This document shows positions 7,304 through 13,455 of a DNA stretch of 16,353 bases, piece after piece. Source of the stretch: Caryophanales bacterium (GTDB lineage Bacteria > Bacillota_I > Bacilli_A > RF39 > UBA660); NCBI GenBank assembly GCA_016291895.1, contig JAEEZO010000003.1, positions 1 through 16,353 on the forward strand, read 5' to 3'. Position 1 is the stretch's first letter. Each line of letters opens with the position of its first letter. The position numbers and the translations under genes are program-made. Below the pieces are notes generated by a model that was not told where the DNA came from, did not search any database, and saw only the letters and a program-made list of their open reading frames with translations.

Positions 7304-8182
7304 TTATATTTCTTCTAAGATTGCCAACATAATAATAGATCCAAAAATCAAAAATAATGCTAAATATTGTAATTTACTAATCTTTTCTTTTAAGAATATC
7401 CTAGATAATAGAACGGATAAGGCACTATAACAAGCCACAATAGGAGCTGTTATAACCGAATGACTAGTAATTGCAAAAACATATGTAAATTGACCTAAAG
7501 TTTCAAAGATTGCAGCACTAAGTCTATTCTTTTCATCTTTTACTTTTATTTTTACTTTTTTAAGTTTTAGATAAATAAATGAAATTACACCATAAATAAA
7601 GAAAGTTAATTCATAGGCAATTAAAGCCATATCTTCATCAATAATTTCTTTCATATCCAAATATATCGAATCAAGAAAAGTACCAGCACCATCTATTACA
7701 CAATATAATAAAGGGAACATAATCGCAGCAACCGTTATCTTTTTAAAAGCAACTTTGATATCTTTTTTGTTCTCGATAACCGATAACATTACAACGCCAA
7801 TAGCCATAACAATTAAAGCTATAACTTCCCAAATAGATAATTTAACTTTAAAAATAATAACAAGTAATAAACTAGTAATTAAACCTGATGAATTTTGAAT
7901 AGGACTAGATATCGATAAATTAATATATTTTAGTCCTTTATAACCAATAATCATTGATATGATATAACAAAGAGATACTGGTAAATATTTTAAAACACTC
8001 ATTAAATCAAATTTAACATCTTTTGAAAAGTAATAGATAAGAGCATGAATACCCATTACTAAACCAACCATAATACCTGTTTTTAAATGACTATATTTAT
8101 CACTATCATTATTACCCTTTTTATAAAATAAATCAGCTATACCCCATAAAAAGAATGTTAAAATTGCATATACCATCCACAT
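7304..8182 (-). CDS. EamA/DMT-superfamily transporter
   Basis: A 292-residue integral membrane protein with about ten hydrophobic helices in two similar halves, the plan of drug/metabolite transporters. The N-terminus reads YAILTFFLWGIADLFYKKG, a typical EamA first helix with the LWG motif. The first half ends with ISSPIQNSSGLITSLL and then WEVIALIVMAIGVVML; the second with ITAPIVACYSALSVLLSRIFLKEK and a last helix LFLIFGSIIMLAILEE, the usual EamA endings. The substrate cannot be told. The ATG at 8182 has a modest GAGG 8 nt upstream. It begins just after the tRNA-His terminator with no clear promoter, and no terminator follows before the tRNA-Ala promoter, so it may depend on read-through. 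Confidence 0.88.
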   Translation of the reverse strand: MWMVYAILTFFLWGIADLFYKKGNNDSDKYSHLKTGIMVGLVMGIHALIYYFSKDVKFDLMSVLKYLPVSLCYIISMIIGYKGLKYINLSISSPIQNSSGLITSLLLVIIFKVKLSIWEVIALIVMAIGVVMLSVIENKKDIKVAFKKITVAAIMFPLLYCVIDGAGTFLDSIYLDMKEIIDEDMALIAYELTFFIYGVISFIYLKLKKVKIKVKDEKNRLSAAIFETLGQFTYVFAITSHSVITAPIVACYSALSVLLSRIFLKEKISKLQYLALFLIFGSIIMLAILEEI

Positions 8183-8197
8183 AATAAAACCTCATAC

Positions 8198-8224
8198 AAA
8201 AAAAAAAGCCCTTTAATAAGGGCT
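8198..8224 (-). terminator. Intrinsic terminator of tRNA-His
   Basis: Minus strand: AGCCCTT, loop ATTA, AAGGGCT, then ten T. It sits 11 nt after the encoded CCA of tRNA-His. Confidence 0.92.
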
Positions 8225-8235
8225 AATTTCATAAA

Positions 8236-8312
8236 TGGGGTGGAATAAGGGGATCGAACCCTTGCATGCCAGAGCCACAATCTGGTGTGTTAACCGCTTC
8301 ACCAATTCCACC
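8236..8312 (-). tRNA. tRNA-His(GUG), G-1 and CCA encoded
   Basis: The acceptor GTGGAAT pairs with ATTCCAC. An extra G at the 5' end (G-1, base 8312) faces C73, the histidine-specific pair, and CCA is encoded. The D stem is GTG/CAC with a ten-base loop. The anticodon stem is CCAGA/TCTGG with loop TTGTGGC (anticodon GUG, normal U33). The T stem is AAGGG/CCCTT with loop TTCGATC. It is a single-gene unit with its own promoter and terminator. Confidence 0.96.
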
Positions 8313-8327
8313 ATCACACGTATATAA

Positions 8328-8356
8328 ATATTATCATAAATCTCTTAAAGATGCAA
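8328..8356 (-). promoter_or_regulatory. Promoter of tRNA-His
   Basis: TTGCAT (8356-8351), 17 bp, TAATAT (8333-8328) with TGA in front (extended -10). It sits between the preceding terminator and the tRNA. Confidence 0.8.
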
Positions 8357-8368
8357 GAAAAAAGTAAT

Positions 8369-8391
8369 AAAAAAAGAGGTATTAACCTCTT
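8369..8391 (-). terminator. Intrinsic terminator of the repeat-protein operon
   Basis: Minus strand: AAGAGGT, loop TAAT, ACCTCTT, then a T-run. Two bases of the upstream stop codon TAA (8392-8390) are the first bases of the stem. Confidence 0.9.
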
Positions 8392-8584
8392 AATTATTAT
8401 CTAAATACGAATCACAGTATTTAATTTGAGCTTCAAGTGCTTTATTCTCCTCTAACATCTTTTTGGTAGATATAAGTATTTTCTTATCTATCATTATCAA
8501 GATAGCTTTTAATGTATCCTTAGAATATTTATCAGCATCAACATTAAAATTATCTTTTAAATACTTTTTATTTTCGGGAGTCAC
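8390..8584 (-). CDS. Small hypothetical protein, 64 aa
   Basis: A 64-residue charged, helical protein (MTPENKKYLKDNFNVDADKY then two helices); the last ~25 residues look like a short coiled coil (STKKMLEENKALEAQIKY). The only possible start near the 5' end is GTG at 8584, two nt after the stop of the upstream 372-codon gene, with no RBS of its own. Translation therefore probably depends on ribosomes finishing the upstream gene. A terminator spans its stop. The family is unknown; tight coupling suggests a partner of the upstream protein. Confidence 0.7.
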   Translation of the reverse strand: MTPENKKYLKDNFNVDADKYSKDTLKAILIMIDKKILISTKKMLEENKALEAQIKYCDSYLDNN

Positions 8585-8586
8585 TT

Positions 8587-9705
8587 TTACATTCTACGCA
8601 ATCTTTCAAGCTCTTCTTCGTCAGCTGCTAAACCTTGTTCTAGATCAGCAATTTCTAATCTCTTTTCTTCAAGGGTTTTCTTATTTTTCCACATTCTGAC
8701 TTCTACTTCTTCCATTTCTCTATGATGTTCTCTAATTCTACGAATTTCTTCGTCTTCTTCATCTTCAGCAACTGGTTTTTCCTCAACTTCTTCTTTTTCT
8801 TCTTCAGCAGGAACCTCTGGTGCTTCAACTTTATCATTTAAATCAGCAGATTCAGGTAATTCTTCTACAGTTGGAACAATAATACCAGCTAATGCTTTAG
8901 CTTCATCACTAAATAATTCATCAGTTAATTCTGGTCCAACGAAGCCTTCTTCAGCTTGTGGAAGTTCTTCTACAGGAGCATCTACTGCAGTAAATTCAGC
9001 TACAGGAGCTCCAACAGCTGGAAGTTCTACAACTGGCATATCCATTGCAGGTACTTCTACTACTGGTTCAGTAGCAACTGGTGCTTCAACTTCAGGAACC
9101 TCTGCTACTTGTTCAGGAACAACAGGAGCTTCCATTGTTGGAAGTTCAACAGCAGGCATATCCATTGCAGGAACTTCTGCTACTGGTTCTTGAACTGTTG
9201 GTTCTGCAAACGTTTCTGGTGCAACACCATAAGTTTGAGGAACAGCTTCTACAGCAGCTGCTGCATAGCTTTCTACAGGAGTTACAGGATTAAATTCTTC
9301 TACTTGAGGAGTTTGAACATCAACAGGTTGTCCAACTGCAGGATAAGTTGGTTGAACATTTTGATTTAAATTTTCGTTATTATACATTTTAAATACACCT
9401 TCCAATCTATTCATTAACGCCTCAACTAATTCATTATGGCGCTCTTCAAATTTTGACTTTAACGTCTCATCAAATTCTAGGATTTGCTCATTAAGTATTG
9501 CAATATTATTTAGTTCATCGATACACTCAACCGCTTGTGTTGTCTCTTCATTAATATAATTATTAATCGAAGGAACATCATTAAAATCAAACGGTAAGTT
9601 TATCAGAGCTCGAACTTTTTCTTTAGAGCTTTGATTGTATTGTTTAATTTCTTCAATTGCTTGATTAATATCCCTTACAAAACCTTGTTCATTGCGCTCG
9701 GTCAT
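8587..9705 (-). CDS. Acidic repeat and coiled-coil protein of unknown function
   Basis: A 372-residue cytoplasmic-looking protein (no signal or membrane helix) in three parts. Residues 1-108 are helical and charged. Residues ~115-300 are low-complexity, rich in Pro, Val, Glu and Ala, with a 40-residue repeat: EPVAEVPAMDMPAVELP at 173-189 returns at 213-229 as EPVVEVPAMDMPVVELP, flanked by looser copies. Residues ~300-320 are strongly acidic, and 321-372 form an Arg/Glu coiled coil ending ELERLRRM. The ATG at 9705 follows AGAGAGG and a consensus promoter. Two helical ends joined by an extended acidic linker suggest a scaffold or tether, as in some division or chromosome-associated proteins, but no family is recognised. 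A 64-aa gene follows, coupled by a 2-nt gap. Confidence 0.85.
   Translation of the reverse strand: MTERNEQGFVRDINQAIEEIKQYNQSSKEKVRALINLPFDFNDVPSINNYINEETTQAVECIDELNNIAILNEQILEFDETLKSKFEERHNELVEALMNRLEGVFKMYNNENLNQNVQPTYPAVGQPVDVQTPQVEEFNPVTPVESYAAAAVEAVPQTYGVAPETFAEPTVQEPVAEVPAMDMPAVELPTMEAPVVPEQVAEVPEVEAPVATEPVVEVPAMDMPVVELPAVGAPVAEFTAVDAPVEELPQAEEGFVGPELTDELFSDEAKALAGIIVPTVEELPESADLNDKVEAPEVPAEEEKEEVEEKPVAEDEEDEEIRRIREHHREMEEVEVRMWKNKKTLEEKRLEIADLEQGLAADEEELERLRRM
9001..9189 (-). repeat. 120-bp-period tandem repeat inside the acidic repeat protein
   Basis: Two nearly identical blocks, 9121-9189 and 9001-9069, are offset by 120 bp and encode the EPVxEVPAMDMPxVELP unit. Looser copies lie between and after them. 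Such in-frame repeats may vary in number between strains. Confidence 0.75.
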
Positions 9706-9726
9706 CCTATACCTCTCTATAATAAG

Positions 9727-9755
9727 ATTATAGCAAATGTTTTTCTCGGTTTCAA
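9727..9755 (-). promoter_or_regulatory. Promoter of the repeat-protein operon
   Basis: TTGAAA (9755-9750), 17 bp, TATAAT (9732-9727) with TGC in front (extended -10). The RBS lies about 15 nt after the -10. Confidence 0.85.
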
Positions 9756-9814
9756 TATATTAAATGTCTTTTTTTCTTATTTACACATTGATTTTTTTTA
9801 ATTAATCATAATAT

Positions 9815-9845
9815 AAAAAAAAGAAAATTATTTTTTATAATTTTC
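9815..9845 (-). terminator. Intrinsic terminator of the tRNA-Thr operon
   Basis: Minus strand: GAAAATTAT, loop AAAAA, ATAATTTTC, then eight T. The stop codon TAA (9837-9835) of the 145-codon gene closes the stem and enters the loop. The stem is AT-rich but perfect over 9 bp. Confidence 0.75.
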
Positions 9846-10272
9846 TTTTAGCAAGTTCACTATTTAAATCAATCTTTTTTTTAAGGATTGCATTATTATA
9901 TATCATTGTTGATAAATCAAAAGATCCTATATTATATCTTTCAAAGATTTCATCAATTAAATCAATCTTTGCGCAAAGATTACTATCTTCTTTTTTATCT
10001 CTTCCAATACGTCCATAAAGATCTTTTCTTTGATAAAACAATCTAATTAAACAATTACGATCATTTTCCGTAATTTCACCTTTTTCAAGCAAACAATCAA
10101 TATGATATAAGGTAATGAAATCTTTTACACTATAATGATTATAATCATTACTTACTTTTACATTGTAATAATGCATAGCATCCCATACAATATCACCTAT
10201 TTTTTTGCTTTCAAATTCAGTATCATATGTTTCACTAACAAAATCTAATACATCCTTTCGAGCTTTTTCCAT
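9835..10272 (-). CDS. Hypothetical protein, 145 aa, downstream of tRNA-Thr
   Basis: I do not recognise this family. It is a soluble, mixed-charge protein, probably all-helical, with clustered Tyr/His (HYYNVKVSNDYNHYSVKDF, about 34-52), a central acidic/basic stretch (YQRKDLYGRIGRDKKEDSN) and a lysine-rich tail. No signal peptide, membrane helix or metal motif is convincing. The ATG at 10272 follows AGGAGGG. That RBS begins only 6 nt after the encoded CCA of tRNA-Thr, with no room for a promoter, so the message must be co-transcribed with the tRNA and would gain its 5' end when the tRNA 3' end is processed. Confidence 0.8.
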   Translation of the reverse strand: MEKARKDVLDFVSETYDTEFESKKIGDIVWDAMHYYNVKVSNDYNHYSVKDFITLYHIDCLLEKGEITENDRNCLIRLFYQRKDLYGRIGRDKKEDSNLCAKIDLIDEIFERYNIGSFDLSTMIYNNAILKKKIDLNSELAKRKL

Positions 10273-10288
10273 AAACCCTCCTAAAAAA

Positions 10289-10362
10289 TGGTGCTTCTAG
10301 CAAGAATCGGACTTGCGACTAGTCCTTACCAAGGACTTATTATGCCACTTAACTATAGAAGC
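10289..10362 (-). tRNA. tRNA-Thr(GGU), CCA encoded, C at position 55
   Basis: A 74-nt cloverleaf. Acceptor GCTTCTA pairs with TAGAAGC, followed by A73 and an encoded CCA. The D stem is GTTA/TAAT with the short loop AGTGGCA. The anticodon stem is AGTCC/GGACT with loop TTGGTAA, giving anticodon GGU. The variable loop is AGTC. The T stem is GCAAG/CTTGC with loop TCCGATT. That loop normally begins TTC; here position 55, the near-universal pseudouridine, reads C. It lies 5 nt after the stop codon of one protein gene and 16 nt before the start of another, with no promoter or terminator of its own. Confidence 0.93.
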
Positions 10363-10367
10363 GCTAA

Positions 10368-10688
10368 TTACAAAAGATGGAAATTCTTTCTTCTCTCTAA
10401 TGCTTCTTCATTATCTCTTCTTATTATTTCATCTTGAGACAAAGAAGAAACAAAATTATTTCTTGAATGACAAAGCATCTTTAATTCTTCAAGAGATAAA
10501 GAAGAAATAAAATAGTTGATCTTATGAATTTCTAATAAATAATCAAACTTATCTTCTCTTATTAAGATATCTTTAATAATTTTCTTTAGGAAACTATTAC
10601 GAGTACTAATATAATAATTTAATAAAGTATTCGTATTTTCTCTATTTAAAATATCATAATTAATTTTATAAATTTCTTGATAATCCAT
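10368..10688 (-). CDS. Hypothetical protein, 106 aa, upstream of tRNA-Thr
   Basis: Family not recognised. A helical, charged soluble protein with two short repeated-looking serine/leucine turns (FISSLSLEELKML and FVSSLSQDEIIRR), which might be two copies of a small helical motif. The C-terminus is basic (EALERRKNFHLL). The ATG at 10688 follows GGTGAT, which forms the 3' arm of a 12-bp inverted repeat. Its stop codon is 5 nt before the mature 5' end of tRNA-Thr. It is the first gene of a unit with the tRNA and the 145-codon gene. Confidence 0.78.
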   Translation of the reverse strand: MDYQEIYKINYDILNRENTNTLLNYYISTRNSFLKKIIKDILIREDKFDYLLEIHKINYFISSLSLEELKMLCHSRNNFVSSLSQDEIIRRDNEEALERRKNFHLL

Positions 10689-10689
10689 A

Positions 10690-10727
10690 AAATCACCAAT
10701 ACTTATATTAACAAATATTGGTGATTT
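10690..10727 (-). promoter_or_regulatory. 12-bp hairpin burying the RBS of the 106-codon gene
   Basis: On the minus strand AAATCACCAATA (10727-10716) pairs perfectly with TATTGGTGATTT (10701-10690) across a 14-nt loop. The 3' arm holds the RBS GGTGAT and touches the ATG. It could block translation until opened, or act as a weak terminator of the upstream glycosidase operon (only four T follow). Confidence 0.6.
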
Positions 10728-10730
10728 ATG

Positions 10731-10736
10731 ATTATA
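10731..10736 (-). promoter_or_regulatory. Putative -10 of the tRNA-Thr operon
   Basis: A perfect TATAAT (10736-10731), without a good -35 at 16-18 bp. Transcription from here would start near 10724, inside the first arm of the hairpin. Confidence 0.4.
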
Positions 10737-10753
10737 CTTAACTAAAATTTACA

Positions 10754-11803
10754 TTATTCTGTCTTATCTTCTTCGTTAATGATTAGTCCCCAACCTGTAA
10801 CAACAGCACGACCACCAGTAACTTCTCTACCGTAGATGTTTTTAGGGGTATTAATTAATTTACCATTAATAACTAATTGTGTACTTGTTCCACCATCCAA
10901 GTTAGCGGCATTCCAAGCACCATAATTTTCTAGAGTTTTAATTAATTCACCCATATTTGGACCAGCAGTATGAGTTCCTTCTGTAACTAAGAATAAGACA
11001 ATACCATCTTTTCTTTGAGCAATTGATACACGAGCAGCACGTGAATATCCACCTACTGTTTCATTGTATTTAGCATGAACTCCATTAACAATTAAGAATG
11101 GACCAAATTCTAAGGCATCACGAACATTATAGTCTTCAACAGCTTCTTTACCAGTAGCATTAACTAATACAAGTTTATTATCATTAGTCATACCAATGAT
11201 ATTACCTTTACCGCCACCTTTTTTATTCCAGATAACTTGACCATCACGAATTACATATCCAAGTGGAATATCAGATCCATATCCATAATCGACGAATCCA
11301 CCACCATTAATACCAACAACAGCTCCAAGACGTTTGGTCATTGAAAGAATCTTTTCTTGTGAACCACCATATCTTGCATCATTTGTTGTATTAAACTTCT
11401 TACTAGTTAATATTTGAACTTCACTTGGATCATAGATAGCAACTAGATGAGCATCATATTTACCAACTTTAATTTTCATATATTTATAATGTTCATTACC
11501 AGGTGTACGTGTTAGAATAGCTTCATCATATTCATTATCATAACTATCTTTTGGTTTAGTATCGATAACAATATCATCTAGATTAATTTGTTCATCAATA
11601 GGTTCAATTTTATCTGCATCAATTACTTCTTGTACACGTTCTTCAGAATAAAAAGTATATGCAATATAATCATGTGTTTTCGTATCTACTGCTGTTGAAA
11701 TTATTGTATTTTGTAAACTTTTAAATATTGGTGCATAAACCACAAAGAAACAAAGTGCAATAAAAACGTCAATAGCAATAAACCATTTTGTCAATTTTTT
11801 CAT
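10754..11803 (-). CDS. Membrane-anchored phosphodiester glycosidase (NAGPA-domain) family protein
   Basis: The domain is related to the N-acetylglucosamine-1-phosphodiester alpha-N-acetylglucosaminidase domain (NAGPA/DUF2233); bacterial members act on sugar phosphodiesters of envelope or exopolysaccharide material. A longer frame starts at 11830, but the ATG at 11803 has GGGGGA at the right distance and lies 1 nt after the previous stop, so I chose it (349 residues). Residues 8-26 form the signal anchor; an acidic stalk runs to ~100. Domain signatures follow in order: VVGINGGGF (162-170), LEFGPFLIVNG (231-241), SRAARVSIAQRKDG (254-267) and NLDGGTST (301-308), the most diagnostic. It probably acts outside the membrane with the two-module protein encoded just upstream. 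The substrate cannot be told. Confidence 0.88.
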   Translation of the reverse strand: MKKLTKWFIAIDVFIALCFFVVYAPIFKSLQNTIISTAVDTKTHDYIAYTFYSEERVQEVIDADKIEPIDEQINLDDIVIDTKPKDSYDNEYDEAILTRTPGNEHYKYMKIKVGKYDAHLVAIYDPSEVQILTSKKFNTTNDARYGGSQEKILSMTKRLGAVVGINGGGFVDYGYGSDIPLGYVIRDGQVIWNKKGGGKGNIIGMTNDNKLVLVNATGKEAVEDYNVRDALEFGPFLIVNGVHAKYNETVGGYSRAARVSIAQRKDGIVLFLVTEGTHTAGPNMGELIKTLENYGAWNAANLDGGTSTQLVINGKLINTPKNIYGREVTGGRAVVTGWGLIINEEDKTE

Positions 11804-11804
11804 T

Positions 11805-13349
11805 TTATTCCCCCAACGTATATATACCATCTTTAAGTGTTAGTTTCTTAACCGCTTCATCAGTTAAACTAATACATGGTCTAATTCCTCTTGATATTGT
11901 AACTTTACTTGCATGAATTGGATTATCGTAAACAAGAACATACTCTTCTTGAGTAGTTGTTGTAAAGTATCCTTTAACACTACTATCATATTGGAAATCC
12001 ATAAGTGATGGTACAGCTACTTTAGCTTTAGCTTTAGCCTTAGCTAAATCTTTATAACTAGATGTATATCCACCAGTTGACCATTCATCTTCTTTAAGCA
12101 TATCTTTATAAGATAGGCTATCTACATAAGTTGTATTTAAATATTCAGCAAGAGATTCTTTACTATCTTTATCAAATATTAATTTATCAAGATCATAACG
12201 ATATGTCTTAGTAAGTGGTTTTAATAGCATTAATCTTGTACCATTTGTTGTATCATAAACAACCCACATATCATCACCAAGTTTTACTTGACTACCAATT
12301 GTTAAACTATCTTCTTTAGTTGTTAAATAAGGTTTTTCTTTAGTACCATCACCTGAAATATAAGGAATCGTACTCTTTAATTTAACAACAGGTCTTACAC
12401 CATAGAAACTATTAGCATCACTTTGACTTACATTAGCGCCATTAGTATGCCATATCTTTTCACTACTATAGTTATTTAACCAATATATTTCTTCTTCACT
12501 AACTAAATAACTTTTCTTTTCAACAATTGAATTTAAGAAAGAACTAATATCTAATAATGTTACATAAGAATCACTATCTTTAGCTTTACAAGTTATACTA
12601 GATAAACTTTCAACACTATCTTCACAGAAACTATTCTTTACTAAATATGATTTATCTAAATTAGCTAAGAAAACATCATTCAAATAAGTATGAATATCAG
12701 ATTCTTTATAGTTAACAGATTTAGAGTTCCAAGGTAACATCGTCATTTCATCATCAAGAATAATTACTAGTGTTCCATCTGGATTAATCTTAACAATTCT
12801 CCATAATAAGTTATTGTATTTAATATAGTTATTATTTACATCACCTTTATAAACGAAACCACTTTCCGTATTATATAATCCATTTTCCCATTTCTCACCT
12901 TTTTCAGGAGGTGTTAATATTTCTTGAGAACCAGGTATTTGATCACCTAATAATAATACTTTTTCACCATTAGATCCTGTCGGATTATATATTTTATAAT
13001 AATGAATTAATCTTCGACCATAGAATACACAACATCCTAAAATAAAGGCTATACTAACACACCAAAAAATCTTTTCCCATAATTTGGCTTGTTTCTTATC
13101 TTTAACTTTCTTTTCTTTCTTTACTTTTACCTTTTTTTCTTTTACGACTTTTTTAGTTTGTTTTTCTTCTTCTACTTTTCTTAATTCAACTCTACTAGCA
13201 AGTTCAGAAGGTTTGTTCTCAACAACTTTCTTTTGTACTACTTTTCTAACTAAAATAGGATCAAGAACTTCTGTTTCATCGCTAGGAATATCTCTTTTTT
13301 TCTTATTATCAACTACATCTAAAATTTCAATATCATCGTAATCTTTCAC
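11805..13349 (-). CDS. Membrane-anchored extracellular protein with two DUF6273-like modules
   Basis: A 514-residue protein started by GTG at 13349, seven nt after AGGAG. Residues 1-90 are very lysine-rich and cytoplasmic (runs such as KEKKVKVKKEKKVKDKK). Residues ~91-112 are the single membrane helix. Outside lie two related modules. Module 1 (~156-326) starts with YKGDVNNNYIKYNNLLWRI, then has TYLNDVFL, and closes with GVRPVVKLK. Module 2 (~350-497) starts with LGDDMWVVYDTTNGTRLMLL, then EYLNTTYV, and closes with GIRPCISL. The W..V / YLN / G-RP sequence order is the DUF6273-type layout found on many uncultured Firmicutes surface proteins. Module 2 contains an AKAKAKAK run. It is coupled by 1 nt to the NAGPA-domain gene, which suggests joint work at the cell surface. 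Confidence 0.82.
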   Translation of the reverse strand: MKDYDDIEILDVVDNKKKRDIPSDETEVLDPILVRKVVQKKVVENKPSELASRVELRKVEEEKQTKKVVKEKKVKVKKEKKVKDKKQAKLWEKIFWCVSIAFILGCCVFYGRRLIHYYKIYNPTGSNGEKVLLLGDQIPGSQEILTPPEKGEKWENGLYNTESGFVYKGDVNNNYIKYNNLLWRIVKINPDGTLVIILDDEMTMLPWNSKSVNYKESDIHTYLNDVFLANLDKSYLVKNSFCEDSVESLSSITCKAKDSDSYVTLLDISSFLNSIVEKKSYLVSEEEIYWLNNYSSEKIWHTNGANVSQSDANSFYGVRPVVKLKSTIPYISGDGTKEKPYLTTKEDSLTIGSQVKLGDDMWVVYDTTNGTRLMLLKPLTKTYRYDLDKLIFDKDSKESLAEYLNTTYVDSLSYKDMLKEDEWSTGGYTSSYKDLAKAKAKAKVAVPSLMDFQYDSSVKGYFTTTTQEEYVLVYDNPIHASKVTISRGIRPCISLTDEAVKKLTLKDGIYTLGE

Positions 13350-13380
13350 TATATCACTCCTATTTTACAACCTAGTTATA

Positions 13381-13409
13381 ATTATATAATATAAATACTT
13401 ATTTAACAA
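13381..13409 (-). promoter_or_regulatory. Candidate promoter of the envelope operon
   Basis: TTGTTA (13409-13404), 17 bp, TATAAT (13386-13381). It begins right after the T-run of the terminator at 13412-13452, so the operon can be transcribed independently of the upstream putative RNA. Confidence 0.6.
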
Positions 13410-13411
13410 CA

Positions 13412-13455
13412 AAAAAAGATATGAAATTAAATAAATAATTTCGTATCTTCTTTTA
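13412..13455 (-). terminator. Intrinsic terminator of the putative structured RNA (or attenuator before the envelope operon)
   Basis: Minus strand: AAGATACGAAATT (13452-13440) pairs with AATTTCATATCTT (G-U at one place) across a short AT loop, then seven T. No protein gene lies just upstream, so it must end a non-coding transcript or act as a leader attenuator. Confidence 0.75.

Noticed and set aside
9001..9189. CRISPR array
   Set aside because: Repeats are in frame, protein-coding, directly adjacent and diverging, without unique spacers.
8956..9369. Plus-strand frames of 137 and 70 codons
   Set aside because: Antisense shadows of the repeat protein; their own repetition just mirrors the 120-bp repeat. 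No RBS or promoter.
10313..10510. 65-codon plus-strand frame
   Set aside because: It crosses the tRNA-Thr gene and the antisense of the 106-codon gene; no signals of its own.
10690..10727. Insertion-sequence terminal repeat
   Set aside because: The inverted arms are only 14 nt apart, with no transposase or target duplication nearby; a hairpin explains them.
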